A stretch of DNA of 64,000 nucleotides. Source: Carposina sasakii. Its lineage: Eukaryota > Arthropoda > Insecta > Lepidoptera > Carposinidae. The position numbers and the translations under genes were made by a program. The stretch is taken from contig CP053159.1 of assembly GCA_014607495.2 (NCBI GenBank), forward strand, positions 11,663,501 through 11,727,500. The letters are read 5' to 3'. The notes beneath the pieces are model-generated. The model worked only from the letters and a program-made list of their open reading frames with translations, did no database searches and had not been told where the DNA came from. Of the stretch, positions 30,450 to 39,948 are shown in pieces. Positions within the stretch are counted from its first letter, which is position 1. Every line of letters starts with the position of its first letter.

Positions 30450-31174
30450 TTAATTAGAACATGACGGTCCATCCCCGTCAAGTTCGCACAGATTATCATC
30501 ACGGTCACATATCAGCTTGTCATTGGTAATGTCATTCGCAGGCATTCGCCTAAGTCTGTCATGTGCGTACTTATAGGTTCTATTGGAATTAAGGGCTTTA
30601 AGAACATAACGATTACCTTCAAGTACCTCCGATACCCTAAAAGGACCTCTATACTTCGGATCAATTAATCGAATTTCGAGTTCACCTGTAGTTACACGAG
30701 TTTTTGGCAAACCTGTTGTAAAATAACTGGAATATTCACCTAAAATAGTTAAAAGATCTGACTTTTTACAAGAGGGTATATCTGTGTCAACATTACTAAA
30801 GTCGTTACTGATACTAGAATCGGTTAAAACGTCACAATTTAAAACTGTCAAATTATTTTGTTTTGAAATGCTAAAATTATTTGTTGACAAGTTAATAACG
30901 AAGCCTTGACTCAATATTTCACGACCTAGCATAATATCACTACGCATATACACATCGGGTAAAACATGTAATAAAAGTTCTAAACAATAATCATTAATTT
31001 CAACATTACACAGTATTTGCTGGGTGCTGAATACACTGGTTTGACCAATTCCCGTTAGAGAGACAGTTTTAGCAATTCTTTTACCATTGAAACTTGATGC
31101 AACGCTTTCTTTTATTAGTGAACACTCAGCACCCGATTCAAAATGAAAATCATAAAATCTACCTTGATTATTAA
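30450..31174 (-). pseudogene. Gypsy-family 2 protease fused through an RT start to the integrase tail
   Basis: An open frame of about 241 codons. It starts at a join with the RT of the other family near 31175-31181. The protease comes first: FHFESGAECSL (active site E-S-G where D-S/T-G is expected, Glu at 31137-31139), LTGIGQTS and SDIMLGREIL. After a spacer it has the usual RT lead-in (LLTILGEYSSYFTTGLPKT...LEIRLID) and then jumps, in frame, to the integrase C-terminal module (KYRGPFRVSEVLEGNRYVL, with a GPF motif, and YKYAHDRLRRMP). RT, RNase H and the integrase core are deleted. The protein cannot do any pol step. Confidence 0.75.
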
Positions 31175-33030
31175 GAGCGCCGGTCGGTGGTAAAGCGGTA
31201 AGTGCAACTATCTTTCGTGGATTCAGACGAATTTGACCTCGGCGCCACCTCGAAGCCTAGGTACTCTACTTTTTCTTTCAGGAATGAGCACTTTTTAGGA
31301 TTTAACGAAAATCCCTTCCCAGAAAGAACTTCTATCGAAAGTTTCGTCGATGTTACTGGCCACAACTAGCGCGTCATCCATGTACACTACAACGTACTTG
31401 TTCACGAGATCGCCTAGAGCATGTATGAGAGCACGTTGAAACACTGCAGGAGCATTTTTCAAACCGAAGGGCATAGTAAGGTACTCATACTGACCTTCAG
31501 TTGTCACGAATGCTGTGCGCTCTATGGACTCCGACTCGATAGGGATCTGGTGAAATCCCGATGCTAAATCTAAAATTGTAAAAAAATGTCCTCCATGTAA
31601 CCTAGCAATCTGTTCAGATATGAGTGGTAAAGGAAAACGGTCAGCAACGGTGTTATCGTTCAACTCCCTATAATCGACACACATTCTATCTGAACCGTCT
31701 TTTTTTTTTACCAAAAGTATCGGGCTTGCGAACGGTGAAGAACTAGGTCTAATTACCTTAGCATTAAGCAGCTCGTTGATCTTGCCCCTCACAATCTGAC
31801 GTTCATCTGGGGTCAGCCTGTATGGGCGACGATTTACCGTCTTGTGCGGGTCTACGAGCCGTATCTGCATAGGTTCAGTGTCAGCAGGAGAAGTAGGTGT
31901 ACCGGTAATGAAACTAAGCTTGAACCGTTCTAAAATCTCAATCAACCTAGGGTTGTATTCATTACTAACGTCAGTATCTACCAAGTCAAGGTCTATACCA
32001 TTATTTGCAACTACATCACATGATTCGACTATGTTAATTTTCTCGAAACGTACTTTATCTACCGACATATGTACAGTCAAACCGATAGCTAGAATTTCAC
32101 GTCCGATCATAATGTTGTATCGCAAACAATGGTCAGGTAAAACATGAAGGAGGATCTCAAAGTTAATATTGTCAATGTCAATTGTCGTTAAAATTTGCAT
32201 GGTCGAGGCTATAGAAGTTTGTCCTATACCAGTCATAGAAACATTGTCATAAATTCGCTTACCACTAAATTTCAAAGCAATCGATTCTTTAACTAAGGAA
32301 CACTCTGAACCTGAGTCGTAAGTAAATGGGAATGACTCACCAGAGTGACGCAGAGAACCCGAAGGCGCATTCACAATGCACACGTCTACTCGCTTTTCCT
32401 TAGCTGGACCAGTTCCAGTGCCGCCGCCGGTACCGTTGTTCCCCTCCTTGATTTTCCTCTTCAGGCAGTCGGATGCATAGTGGCCTTGTTCCCGGCAGTT
32501 GAAGCAGGTGATGCGATCGGTTCTCCCTGTAGGTTGGTTGGTCGAGTTATGGTCCCCGTGAAAGGACATGTGTTTGGACCGGTCATCTTGCTTCTTCGAA
32601 TTGGCTTTGTTGCGACATTGAAGAGATTTGTGGCCTAGTTGTCCACAATTAAAGCACTTGATGGTCACAGCAGATCCATTAGGTCGGTTTCTTTTTAGGT
32701 CGGGTCCATCACGATAAATACTTGATGAATAACTTCTCTTCAGGAACGAGACAGCCTTCAGTTCCTTTTGTAAATGGTTACGCGTCTTGATGTCAGTCGT
32801 TATAGCAATCCTCTGAACACGTGGCTCTTGTTTTGAAATATGAGCTAAGACAGTGGCTATTGCTATCTGTTCTGTAGTCAGTCCATTCCACCTTGCCATT
32901 AAGGATGTTATGAGGGTAGCGGTGTATGAGGCCAGGCACTCGTTATCTCTCGGTTTCTTGTCGTGCATACTGATGAGAAAGGAAGCAGCAGTTTCAGGAT
33001 AGTCATACCTTGCTACGAAAAGCTCCTTAA
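31175..33030 (-). pseudogene. Gypsy gag C-terminus, protease and reverse transcriptase
   Basis: Continuation of gag-pol after the piggyBac insertion (the frame resumes at 33030 with KELFVARYDYPETAASFL). Two CCHC knuckles: CFNCGQLGHKSLQC (about 32618-32660) and CFNCREQGHYASDC (about 32464-32510). Protease: FTYDSGSECSLVKES (about 32295-32330) with intact D-S-G. RT: RPYRLTPDERQIV, SPFASPILLVKKKDGSDRMCVDYRELN, FTILDLASGFHQIPI, MPFGLKNAPAVFQRAL, and VYMDDALVVAS (YMDD, 31371-31385). Two frameshifts follow, near 31336 and 31240, in the thumb region (LSGKGFSLNPKKCSFLKEKVEYLGFEV), after which the sense reads into ALPPPTGA and the join at 31175. Gag and Pol are in one frame. Confidence 0.9.
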
Positions 33031-33203
33031 CCCTTTTTATCGCAACGTGATTGACGTAATACATCCGAAACAGAAAAATATTTTCTTAAACATACCTTTT
33101 AATTATTATAAATTTACTTCACTGTGAGAATAGGTATACTACTGCCATCTAGCAAAAAAATTAGAAAGCTACACCTGCGCACTAATCGTCACTTAATTGC
33201 AAA

Positions 33204-33239
33204 ATGGCACCGCCATGTCGTGGAGCTCGTGGACGTTCC
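33204..33239 (+). other. Possible short first exon of the piggyBac transposase
   Basis: ATG GCA CCG .. encodes MAPPCRGARGRS and abuts GTGAGT at 33240. A pyrimidine-rich acceptor (tttgcttttctcag) ends at 33868, before the frame RGYNGKPRRSALIPP. The simplest splice does not keep that frame, so this is only suggestive. Confidence 0.25.
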
Positions 33240-33849
33240 GTGAGTTTTTATTTATAAAATATATAAGAAATAATATTTCAGCACTGTACCTTTGTGTATT
33301 GTTATTTGGTAAATGAATTCACCTAAAACACATGAAATAAGCATTCATTTGTGTTTAGTATTGACGTAAACTATACGAATTTGTGTATGTATTACGCGTA
33401 ATACATTGTCCAACATACAGTAAATTAGTACTAGTTTTCTTAGTATTATCCGTAATACATTGGGCATAAAACAATAAATTAGTTCAAGTTTTCTTCGTAT
33501 CCGATGTTGGACAATTGTTAACATAGTAAGTTGAATGTTATTTAATGCTTATTTTTTAAATTTCTAACCCTTTCATGATCCAGTAAAGGTATTAAACAAT
33601 ATAACAATGCAATGGAATTTTATGTTGGTCTGACAACTGTGATTAGGTTTGCACAAATTTTTACTTTCATGCAATGTTTTTGTGTTGGTTTGTTTGTGCT
33701 GGTTCGCTTTTTATATCTATAATCATTTGTATACGTTATAGGTACGTAACTACCTTGTACATCATAGCTTCTAATATACACACACAAGCTACTTACTGTG
33801 AGCATTTGGACCTAATAATGTTATTTTGGGCTTGGGTGACTTTGCATGT

Positions 33850-35810
33850 TTTTATTTGCTTTTCTCAGAGGCTACAATGGGAAACCAAGAAGATCAGCAT
33901 TAATTCCTCCGCGCGGTGTCTCGTCTACAGACTCGTCAGCTTCTGATGATAGGTCATCATTCAAGACCCCTCAGCTTTTCGTCGCCGTTTTTCTGAAGAC
34001 GATGAATCGGAGCTCCGAACCACGATCCATTCCTTCGTCGCTTGTAAGACTGAATATTCTCGATAGTTCAACGTCCGAGCAGGAGCATGATAATTCATTT
34101 TCACTTCTTGCTCTACAACATCAGTATCAATTAGATGATTCTTTAAATGAAATTGATACAGAAACGGTCCCCCTCACTCCAGTATCAACGAAATGTTCCC
34201 ACCAGAAACACACTATGATCAACTGCCAGTCTTGAAGTATCTTCCGTTTTGTCTCCATTGATCACACCTGTCACCCAGAAGACGCGATCGAACCGGAATG
34301 CAAATCAAGAACCTTTTATAACGAAGAGAGTAAAAAAATACCAGAGACCGCCTATCACTTTTCATTGGAAAACAGGAAAATTCACACGCAGCTACAATCG
34401 AAGAACAACCTTTTATCAGTCAAACTCAAACAACAACCAAATCGCCACTAGATTACTTTTTCAAGTTCTTCTCTGAGGACATAATAGTTACATAACAGAA
34501 CAAACAAATTTGTATTCCGTGCAGAATAATCCAACAAGATGCATTAATGTGACTAAATATAACATGCATTTTTTGGCTGTGACAATACTGATGGGAATCA
34601 TAAAACTGCCATCATACCGAGACTACTGGACTCAAGATTTTAGATATCCCTTAATTGGATGTTATGCCTCTTAAAAAGTATGAACAGATTAGGCGCTTTT
34701 TACATTTTGTAGATAATTCTAAGATGACAGACGATCGGTACTTTAAACTGAGACCCTTATTAGAAAAAGTCAGAAGACATTGTTTAGAGCTCGAAGAGGA
34801 AGCAAAATACAGCATTCGAAATGATGGTTGCTTAAAGGGCACCAGAGCCGGCAACAGACGCCAATATATGCCGAAGAAGCCAAAGAAGTGGGGCATCAAG
34901 CTTTTTGTTCGCGCTGGTGTCTCCGGGCTAGTTTATGACTTTTTACCGTACGGTGGTGAAGATACCTTTCGATTTTGTTCGTTTTCAGAATATGAACAGT
35001 CTTGGGCTCGCAGCTAAGGTTGTTTTAGCTCTTTGCAAGACAATAAAGAAAAAGCCTGCAAATGTCTATTTCGACAACTTCACTTCGCTGGAGCTTAACA
35101 CTTTGCGCGAAGAGTATGGCATCTTTAGTCTTGGAACAGTCAGATCTAATCGACTTCAGGGTTGTGCCAAATTTCTGCCTTCGGATAAAGAGTTGGCTAA
35201 AAAAGGTAGAGGCTCAAGCAAACAGATTGTTTGCAATGTAAAAAAAGTTGCAGTCGTAAAATATTGACAACAAATCTGTTCTATTAGAGCTCGTTTGTTG
35301 ATTCTTACCCAATCGGAAAAATTAAGCGCTGGTCAAGTGGCTCAATCAAGATCGATGTTGACTGCCCTGCAATTGTAAAAGAGTATAACTCATTCATGGG
35401 TGGCGTAGATCTGTCTGATATGTTAGTAGCCCTCTACAGAACTAACTTCAGGACAAAAGGTGGTATATGGCGATTTTTTCGCAGCTTATAGACGTCTGCA
35501 TAAATAATGCGTGGTTACTACATCGACGAGAGATGCCAATACATAAAACTAGTTCACTGAAAAAGTTCAGAATACTTTTGAACTAATACAAAAGGGCAGA
35601 GTTAAAAAATGTTATCCTGAACAAAATAATATAAGTAGTCCGATTGCCAGCATTCTTGTACCAGTTGCTCCCCGACCTAATGAAGGGATTCGTTTTGATG
35701 GTGTTGGCCATCTTCCTGTATTTCGAGAACGTGGTGCCGTTCTGTAAAGAGGGGCAAACGAATGTGCATATAAAATGTGACCTGCGTCTTTGCTTTGTAC
35801 CAAAAAGTGT
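33850..35810 (+). pseudogene. piggyBac transposase, multiple frameshifts and stops
   Basis: Pieces of a DDE_Tnp_1_7-type transposase lie in order in several frames. An acidic Ser-rich N-terminus (about 33870-34235: SSTDSSASDDRSSF) is followed by TRCINVTKYNMHFLAVTILMGIIKLPSYRDYW (34541-34630), KKYEQIRRFLHFVDNSKM..YFKLRPLLEKV (34673-34775), KPKKWGIKLFVRAGVSGLVYDF (34876-34945) and NVYFDNFTSLEL (about 35060, second catalytic Asp). MGGVDLSDMLVALYRTNFR (about 35395-35455) carries the third Asp. The stretch expected to hold the first catalytic Asp (about 34812-34835) is altered by small deletions. The enzyme would excise and insert at TTAA; this copy cannot. Confidence 0.88.
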
Positions 35811-36124
35811 TTCTTAAACTTTCATGATAAATAAGTAAAACATGTATGTTTAATTTTTTATTATTATTCCTGAACTACAAATCGTGTTTTATTACGTATT
35901 GTTTTTATTTAAACCTTAACTCGGGTAATGTGATATATATGATACATATTTTTATCTACTCGTTTTTCCGTATATAATGTAACCATATAATACAATGATT
36001 TCTAAAAAACTAAAATATCTGAAATTTTTTTATGATTATTTTTGGCATATTTATAAACTATGTAATATATACTAATTACAAAAAACACTCAAATTTAAGA
36101 AAAAAAACCATGCGCTTTAAAGGG

Positions 36125-36519
36125 TTAAAATCGGCCCACGTCATATTAGGAAACGATATTGAAGACAGCCAAGATGATGCTTCGCCCTTGAGTGCGTGGC
36201 TTAACGCGATCATCAGAGAAGATCCATGGCGATGTCGATCTGTGATACACATGTCCGCGGTCGTTATCCAAGCTCGGGCGTCGATGTCTCTTTTCTCTGG
36301 GTCGAAATCAGGAAGGCGAATAGAGTCCGAAGATGCAGGTAGTTTTATTGCTTGCACCAACGCCAGAAAAATTTGATTTTGTTGCTCGAAGAGAAGACGC
36401 CATTTTTCTTCGCTCGAGTCACTATTTGAAGCACGTGTTTCATGTGGGTGATCCGGGTTGCATCCCACGCCTGATGACGTAGATGGGTCGAGTGGCGTGC
36501 CGTTAGGTGTGTCCGACAT
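36125..36519 (-). pseudogene. Gypsy gag N-terminal part, interrupted by piggyBac
   Basis: Starts at Met 36519 (MSDTPNGTPLDPSTSS...), which lies inside the right LTR-like repeat. It continues out of the repeat into RLLFEQQNQIFLALVQAIKLP, RLPDFDPEKRDIDARAWI and GEASSWLSSISFPNMTWADF. This is the capsid-side region of Gag typical of insect gypsy elements of the Mag-like type. At the TTAA (36125-36128) the frame is broken by piggyBac and resumes at 33030. Upstream of Met 36519 the frame is open but belongs to the leader. Confidence 0.85.
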
Positions 36520-36908
36520 CTTCCAAAATCCGAAATAAAGAATGCGGCGTGTAGTAAACAAGCTTAATTAGGAATCACAAACACTTTCACTGTATCTACG
36601 CACAAGATTACTAGGATTCTAGCGGATAACGTAGAAACGTGGTAAGTACAAGACAGAGGCTGATTAGCACCCGTGCTTCGCTCCAGACGCAACAAAAAGA
36701 ACAGAATACCCTCCGGCTCAATTCAAACGACCCGGTGGTCGTTGTAAATCTACAGTGGCGCCCTCTCAGTACTCTGTCTTGTCTTTACCCAAGTGACAGC
36801 TGTCCTCCAGTCAGTGATAGCTGTCGACTTGACGTTTCTAACTTCAACGATTGAAAATAGATGGCGTTGGAAATCCGACTGTAGGATATGACATCTTGAT
36901 CTCCGACA
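36475..36908 (-). repeat. Gypsy LTR-like repeat, right copy (5' in element sense)
   Basis: 434 bp, direct repeat of 28287-28721 with about two differences (one missing t near 36750, one a/g near 36868). TG..CA ends. The outer end joins the TA run of the split Helitron. Gag starts inside it. Confidence 0.8.
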
Positions 36909-37293
36909 TATATATATACATATAATAAAAATGTAACGGATCGCTGTCTGTACATGGAAGATATATGAGAAAAAATATTATAGGAGACCTTTATCAACTT
37001 AACAGTACCCAAAAGAATGATTTTTGGAACAGACAAACCGACAAACTGACGTCTGTTTGTCTGTACGTTTGTGTACGCTAATCTCAGAAACGGCTGAACC
37101 GATTTCGATGCAGTTTTCAGGAATATATTGTGAAAGGTCCCACTTAACATATAGGCTACTTTTTATCCCGGGAATTTTTATTCTGGCTTATTTCGACATT
37201 TTGTTTTTTCTGTAGTCCACGCGGACGGAGTCGCGGGCGTCCAATGTCGTGAATAAGATCATACACCTACGTTTAGCACAGCGATATCGACAT

Positions 37294-37430
37294 CCGTATG
37301 ATGAATTTGGTGAGATCAAGATGTCTCATTTAAGCGTCAAATTCACAGAGCTATTAATAACTAGATAAACTAAGTGTATGTACTTTGCATGTAAAAAATA
37401 GACTTAAGGCGCTCCAATAGACGAATTTTA
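37294..37430 (+). repeat. Foldback family F1, fragment
   Basis: 'ccgtatgatgaatttggtga' through 'ctaagtgtatgtactttgc' match 59525-59640 and 60283-60400. Confidence 0.65.
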
Positions 37431-37635
37431 GGTATTTGAGGGGGTTGAGGTAGACGTAACTGCGGGGCGCTCCCCGCAACCAGCGCAATCTGCCGCGGAC
37501 GTCCTTATTCTGTCGCCATCCGTATTCTGGTTGATTTCGGGGATTAATTGTCGGGATTTTAATTTCTTTCCTGTATAATCAATTTTGTAACTGGGTTGCT
37601 TACTGCGTAAATTGAAAATATAATTAAAAAATTTA

Positions 37636-37975
37636 CAGGGTGTATGTGACAGCCAGGCAAATACTGGAATGCTGAACAAGTACTATAGGGTTGAGTTACA
37701 CGACAATATTATAACTCGCAGGAAATGCATTTTTATTTTGATTATCCCTACCTAATGTTTGTTTTCCGCGCCAATTGTATCGGGCGATATCGACTAGTTA
37801 AATGGGCTTATTGGTTATTGTGTGATACATAGCTGTTTTTTGGATCACTTGTGACTCTCTATTAGGGTTGATCAGGTTTTTGAACTTTTTGAGCGTAACT
37901 GGTTTTTTTTAAATCGTCTATTGGTAAAATTTTTGTTTTTAAGCCATTTTCTAAGGCCGAATTAAATAAACAAAA
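37636..37975 (+). repeat. Dispersed repeat family R3, copy 1
   Basis: Starts at TA-cagggtgtatgtgacagcc. A second copy at 49809-50155 shares 'gacagccaggcaaatactg', 'ttccgcgccaattgtatcgg', 'gggcttattggttattgtgt' and 'ttttttggatcacttgtgac'. No coding frame. The TA-CAGGGTG start suggests a Tc1/mariner-derived element, but a matching far end was not identified. Confidence 0.65.
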
Positions 37976-38019
37976 CATAACAGATCAACACTAAAATATC
38001 GTTTCATCAATTCGATTCT

Positions 38020-38110
38020 GAAACTTCGCCGGCAGCTGCCGCGGCACGCTCGTTCCGCTCGCTCGGCTCGTGCGTTGTTTGTCATACTCTAACCTAACCT
38101 AACTTATTAT
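38020..38110 (+). repeat. GC-rich phrase followed by short CCTAA run (family R4)
   Basis: 'cggcacgctcgttccgctcg' + 'ctcggctcgtgcg', then 'ctctaacctaacctaactta'. A similar pair is at 40255-40355 and a partial one at 17300. Confidence 0.55.
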
Positions 38111-38379
38111 TTTTATCATTGTATGAACAGGGAACTGTTACACCGACAAAACGTCATTCGTCTTATACTAGTTGTGCGCTAAGGTTAATTTGATGTGCAG
38201 TCAGTATTTATGATGAGATTGTAGTATTTTTGTACCAAAAGGTATTAATTTGTCTTGCATTCGAGGAAACAGTTTATGTTGGGCTGATATTATATATTTT
38301 CGAATTATCTGCTGTAGTTATTTTGTAAAACATTGAGTTTATTTGTACTAAAATAATTTAATTGCTGTAATAAAGTATA

Positions 38380-38590
38380 TAAAGGGCATACTGTACAAGT
38401 CAGTAGAGGAACAAGAGGGTCTTAATGTTTTGTAGGCGATAGGCTGACCATCTGTCACTACTAACCGAACTTGTATATCTCAACTATACCCTCAAAATTG
38501 GTCAGAAGTGGCACCATGTGGTTCTATCGACCCTTGGTACTCTGCCTACCCCGTAAGGGATAAAGGCGTGATTATATGTATGTATGTATG
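38380..38590 (-). repeat. Dispersed repeat family R1, inverted copy
   Basis: Inverse of 23190-23400: 'gggcatactgtacaagtcag', 'caaaattggtcagaagtggc', 'ctaccccgtaagggataaag', ending in (tatg)n. Confidence 0.75.
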
Positions 38591-38759
38591 TAATAAAGTA
38601 TATAAAATATGAGATTAAATTGATGGGCGATTATTTATTTGATGTGCAATTAAAAATATCTCCTAAACAAATAACTATGATCGGTTATAGGTTGCAGTTG
38701 CTGGATAATACACATTATTATTTATAACTCTTCTACCCCAAAGTGGTATTAAAGTATGA

Positions 38760-39887
38760 TCTTCAAATTCTTCCTTCGGATTATAAATGCGAAAGTAACT
38801 CTGTCTGTCTGTGTGTTACGCAATCACGCCTAAACTACTGAACCGATTTCAATGAAATTTGGTACAGAGATAGTCTAGAGCCTGTGAAAGGACATAGGCT
38901 ACTTTTTAATGCAAAAAAGAGATGTAAGGGGTTGAAATAGTGGATGAAAGTTTGTATGGAAATTACGTCATTTTTTAAGCTAGAAGCTTAAAACTTATTT
39001 TTTAGGCTTTTCAATAGATATAAATAAATAAGACATTCAAAGTTTGTAAAAGAATACCCTAAAGGGGCTAAAATAGGGGGTGAAAAATTTTGTGTGATGA
39101 CATCGGAAAAAAGCTTAGGGCTCAGAAAATAAAAATATAGAACAAAACAATACAGAGAATTAAGTAAGAAACTTGCCAAGCACTGCGCGCCATATGCAAA
39201 AAAGGGATGTAAGGGGTTGAAATAGGTGATGAAAGTTTGTATGGAAATTACGTCATTTTTAAAAGTTTTGTCTCACTACAAATATGCGAGTACAACTTCA
39301 TAATGATTATCAAGCAGGACAATACAGGGTGATTTTTTGTCGTCAACGTTCCCGAAAACTACGGAATCTCCTCATCATCACGATCATTTTTCTCCATGGA
39401 AGCATACCTGGGAAGTGTCTGGTTTCCAAAATATTAGGGTCCAAAGTTGAGTAAATAGACTGCGTTTTTCTGCATAAATGCACATAGACGCGCGTAACAG
39501 GATTTTTTCACGAAAAAAAATTAATATCTGTCTATAAAAAAACTAACATAAACACTAGACACTATAAATTTCGCACGATCAAGGAATTTAAAAAAAAATT
39601 CAAAAAAAAAAAAAAATCCCAGCATTTTTTTGGCATAAACTTACTTTATTTCATGTATAGAGTACGTACCCTTCGTTAAAGGTGGCCACAAAAAAACACC
39701 ATGTATGCAACAAACAGCTCTTTTAAAAATCGTACTAAAAACGTCGCATATAAAAATGTACTTAAATAAGCTTAATAACTTATTTTAATGTACATGTGTT
39801 TTACTTGCAAAATAATTAGCCAAAAAAAAATATTAAAATGCTGCCGAAAGTCACTATTTCACGCGGACGAAGTCGCGGGACAGCTAG
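38760..39887 (+). mobile_element. Helitron-like element H2, holding a MITE
   Basis: The start 'tcttccttcggattataaat' leads into 'actctgtctgtctgtgtgtt', 'actgaaccgatttcaatgaa' and 'aggacataggctacttttt'. The 3' end is 'cacgcggacgaagtcgcggg' then acagCTAG (CTAG 39884-39887). A phrase of about 58 bp (ggatgtaaggggttgaaata...) occurs twice (38921 and 39202). An M1 MITE sits at 39325-39703. Confidence 0.65.
39325..39703 (-). mobile_element. MITE family M1, copy D
   Basis: TA-flanked (39323-39324, 39704-39705), 379 bp, full length, opposite in orientation to copies B and C: 'cagggtgattttttgtcgtc' to 'ggccacaaaaaaacaccatg'. Inserted in Helitron-like H2. Confidence 0.9.
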
Positions 39888-39948
39888 GGATTAGCGGGCA
39901 ACTTAGGGATTTATGTTCGAAACAATTTGAAATCATATACATATATAT

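Larger units (their letters stand above)
33031..36124 (+). mobile_element. piggyBac-like DNA transposon, inserted in gypsy gag
   Basis: 3,094 bp between TTAA duplications (33027-33030 and 36125-36128). Ends are CCCTTTTTATCGCA and, inverted from the right, CCCTTTAAAGCGCATGG, an imperfect inverted repeat beginning CCCTTT. Removing one TTAA and the element would restore the gag frame across the site (..WADF / KELF..). The TTAA target and CCC ends are diagnostic of the piggyBac superfamily. Transposase is decayed. Confidence 0.92.
28287..36908 (-). mobile_element. Ty3/gypsy-type LTR retrotransposon, rearranged, holding a piggyBac
   Basis: Terminal direct repeats at 28287-28721 and 36475-36908 (435 and 434 bp) start TG and end CA on the + strand and differ by about one substitution and one indel. 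TA-rich sequence flanks both outer ends. Sense order (right to left): LTR, gag, [piggyBac], zinc knuckles, protease, RT, then a switch to a second gypsy family (protease, RT start fused to integrase end), a stem-loop array, an RT fragment, and a duplicated block with a second stem-loop array, LTR. RNase H and the integrase core are missing, so it is defective. Confidence 0.8.
28271..37243 (+). mobile_element. Helitron-like element H1, copy 2, split by an 8.6-kb insertion
   Basis: The 5' end (tctatatatatatata, 28271-28286) and the rest of the element (36909-37243) are separated by the gypsy element. From 'catataataaaaatgtaacg' onward it follows copy 1, and it ends 'gcgggcgtcca' at 37243 without the final CTAG. 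The tc-ta start just left of the gypsy LTR, and the resumption of the same TA run just right of the other LTR, locate the insertion point. Confidence 0.6.

Noticed and set aside
33846..34235. Host gene separate from piggyBac
   Set aside because: It lies wholly within the TTAA-bounded element and leads into transposase motifs.
36751..36767. TGGCGCC primer-binding site for a plus-strand LTR element
   Set aside because: The motif is present at 36756-36762, but all gag-pol coding is on the minus strand and it lies in the middle of the repeat. Treated as chance.
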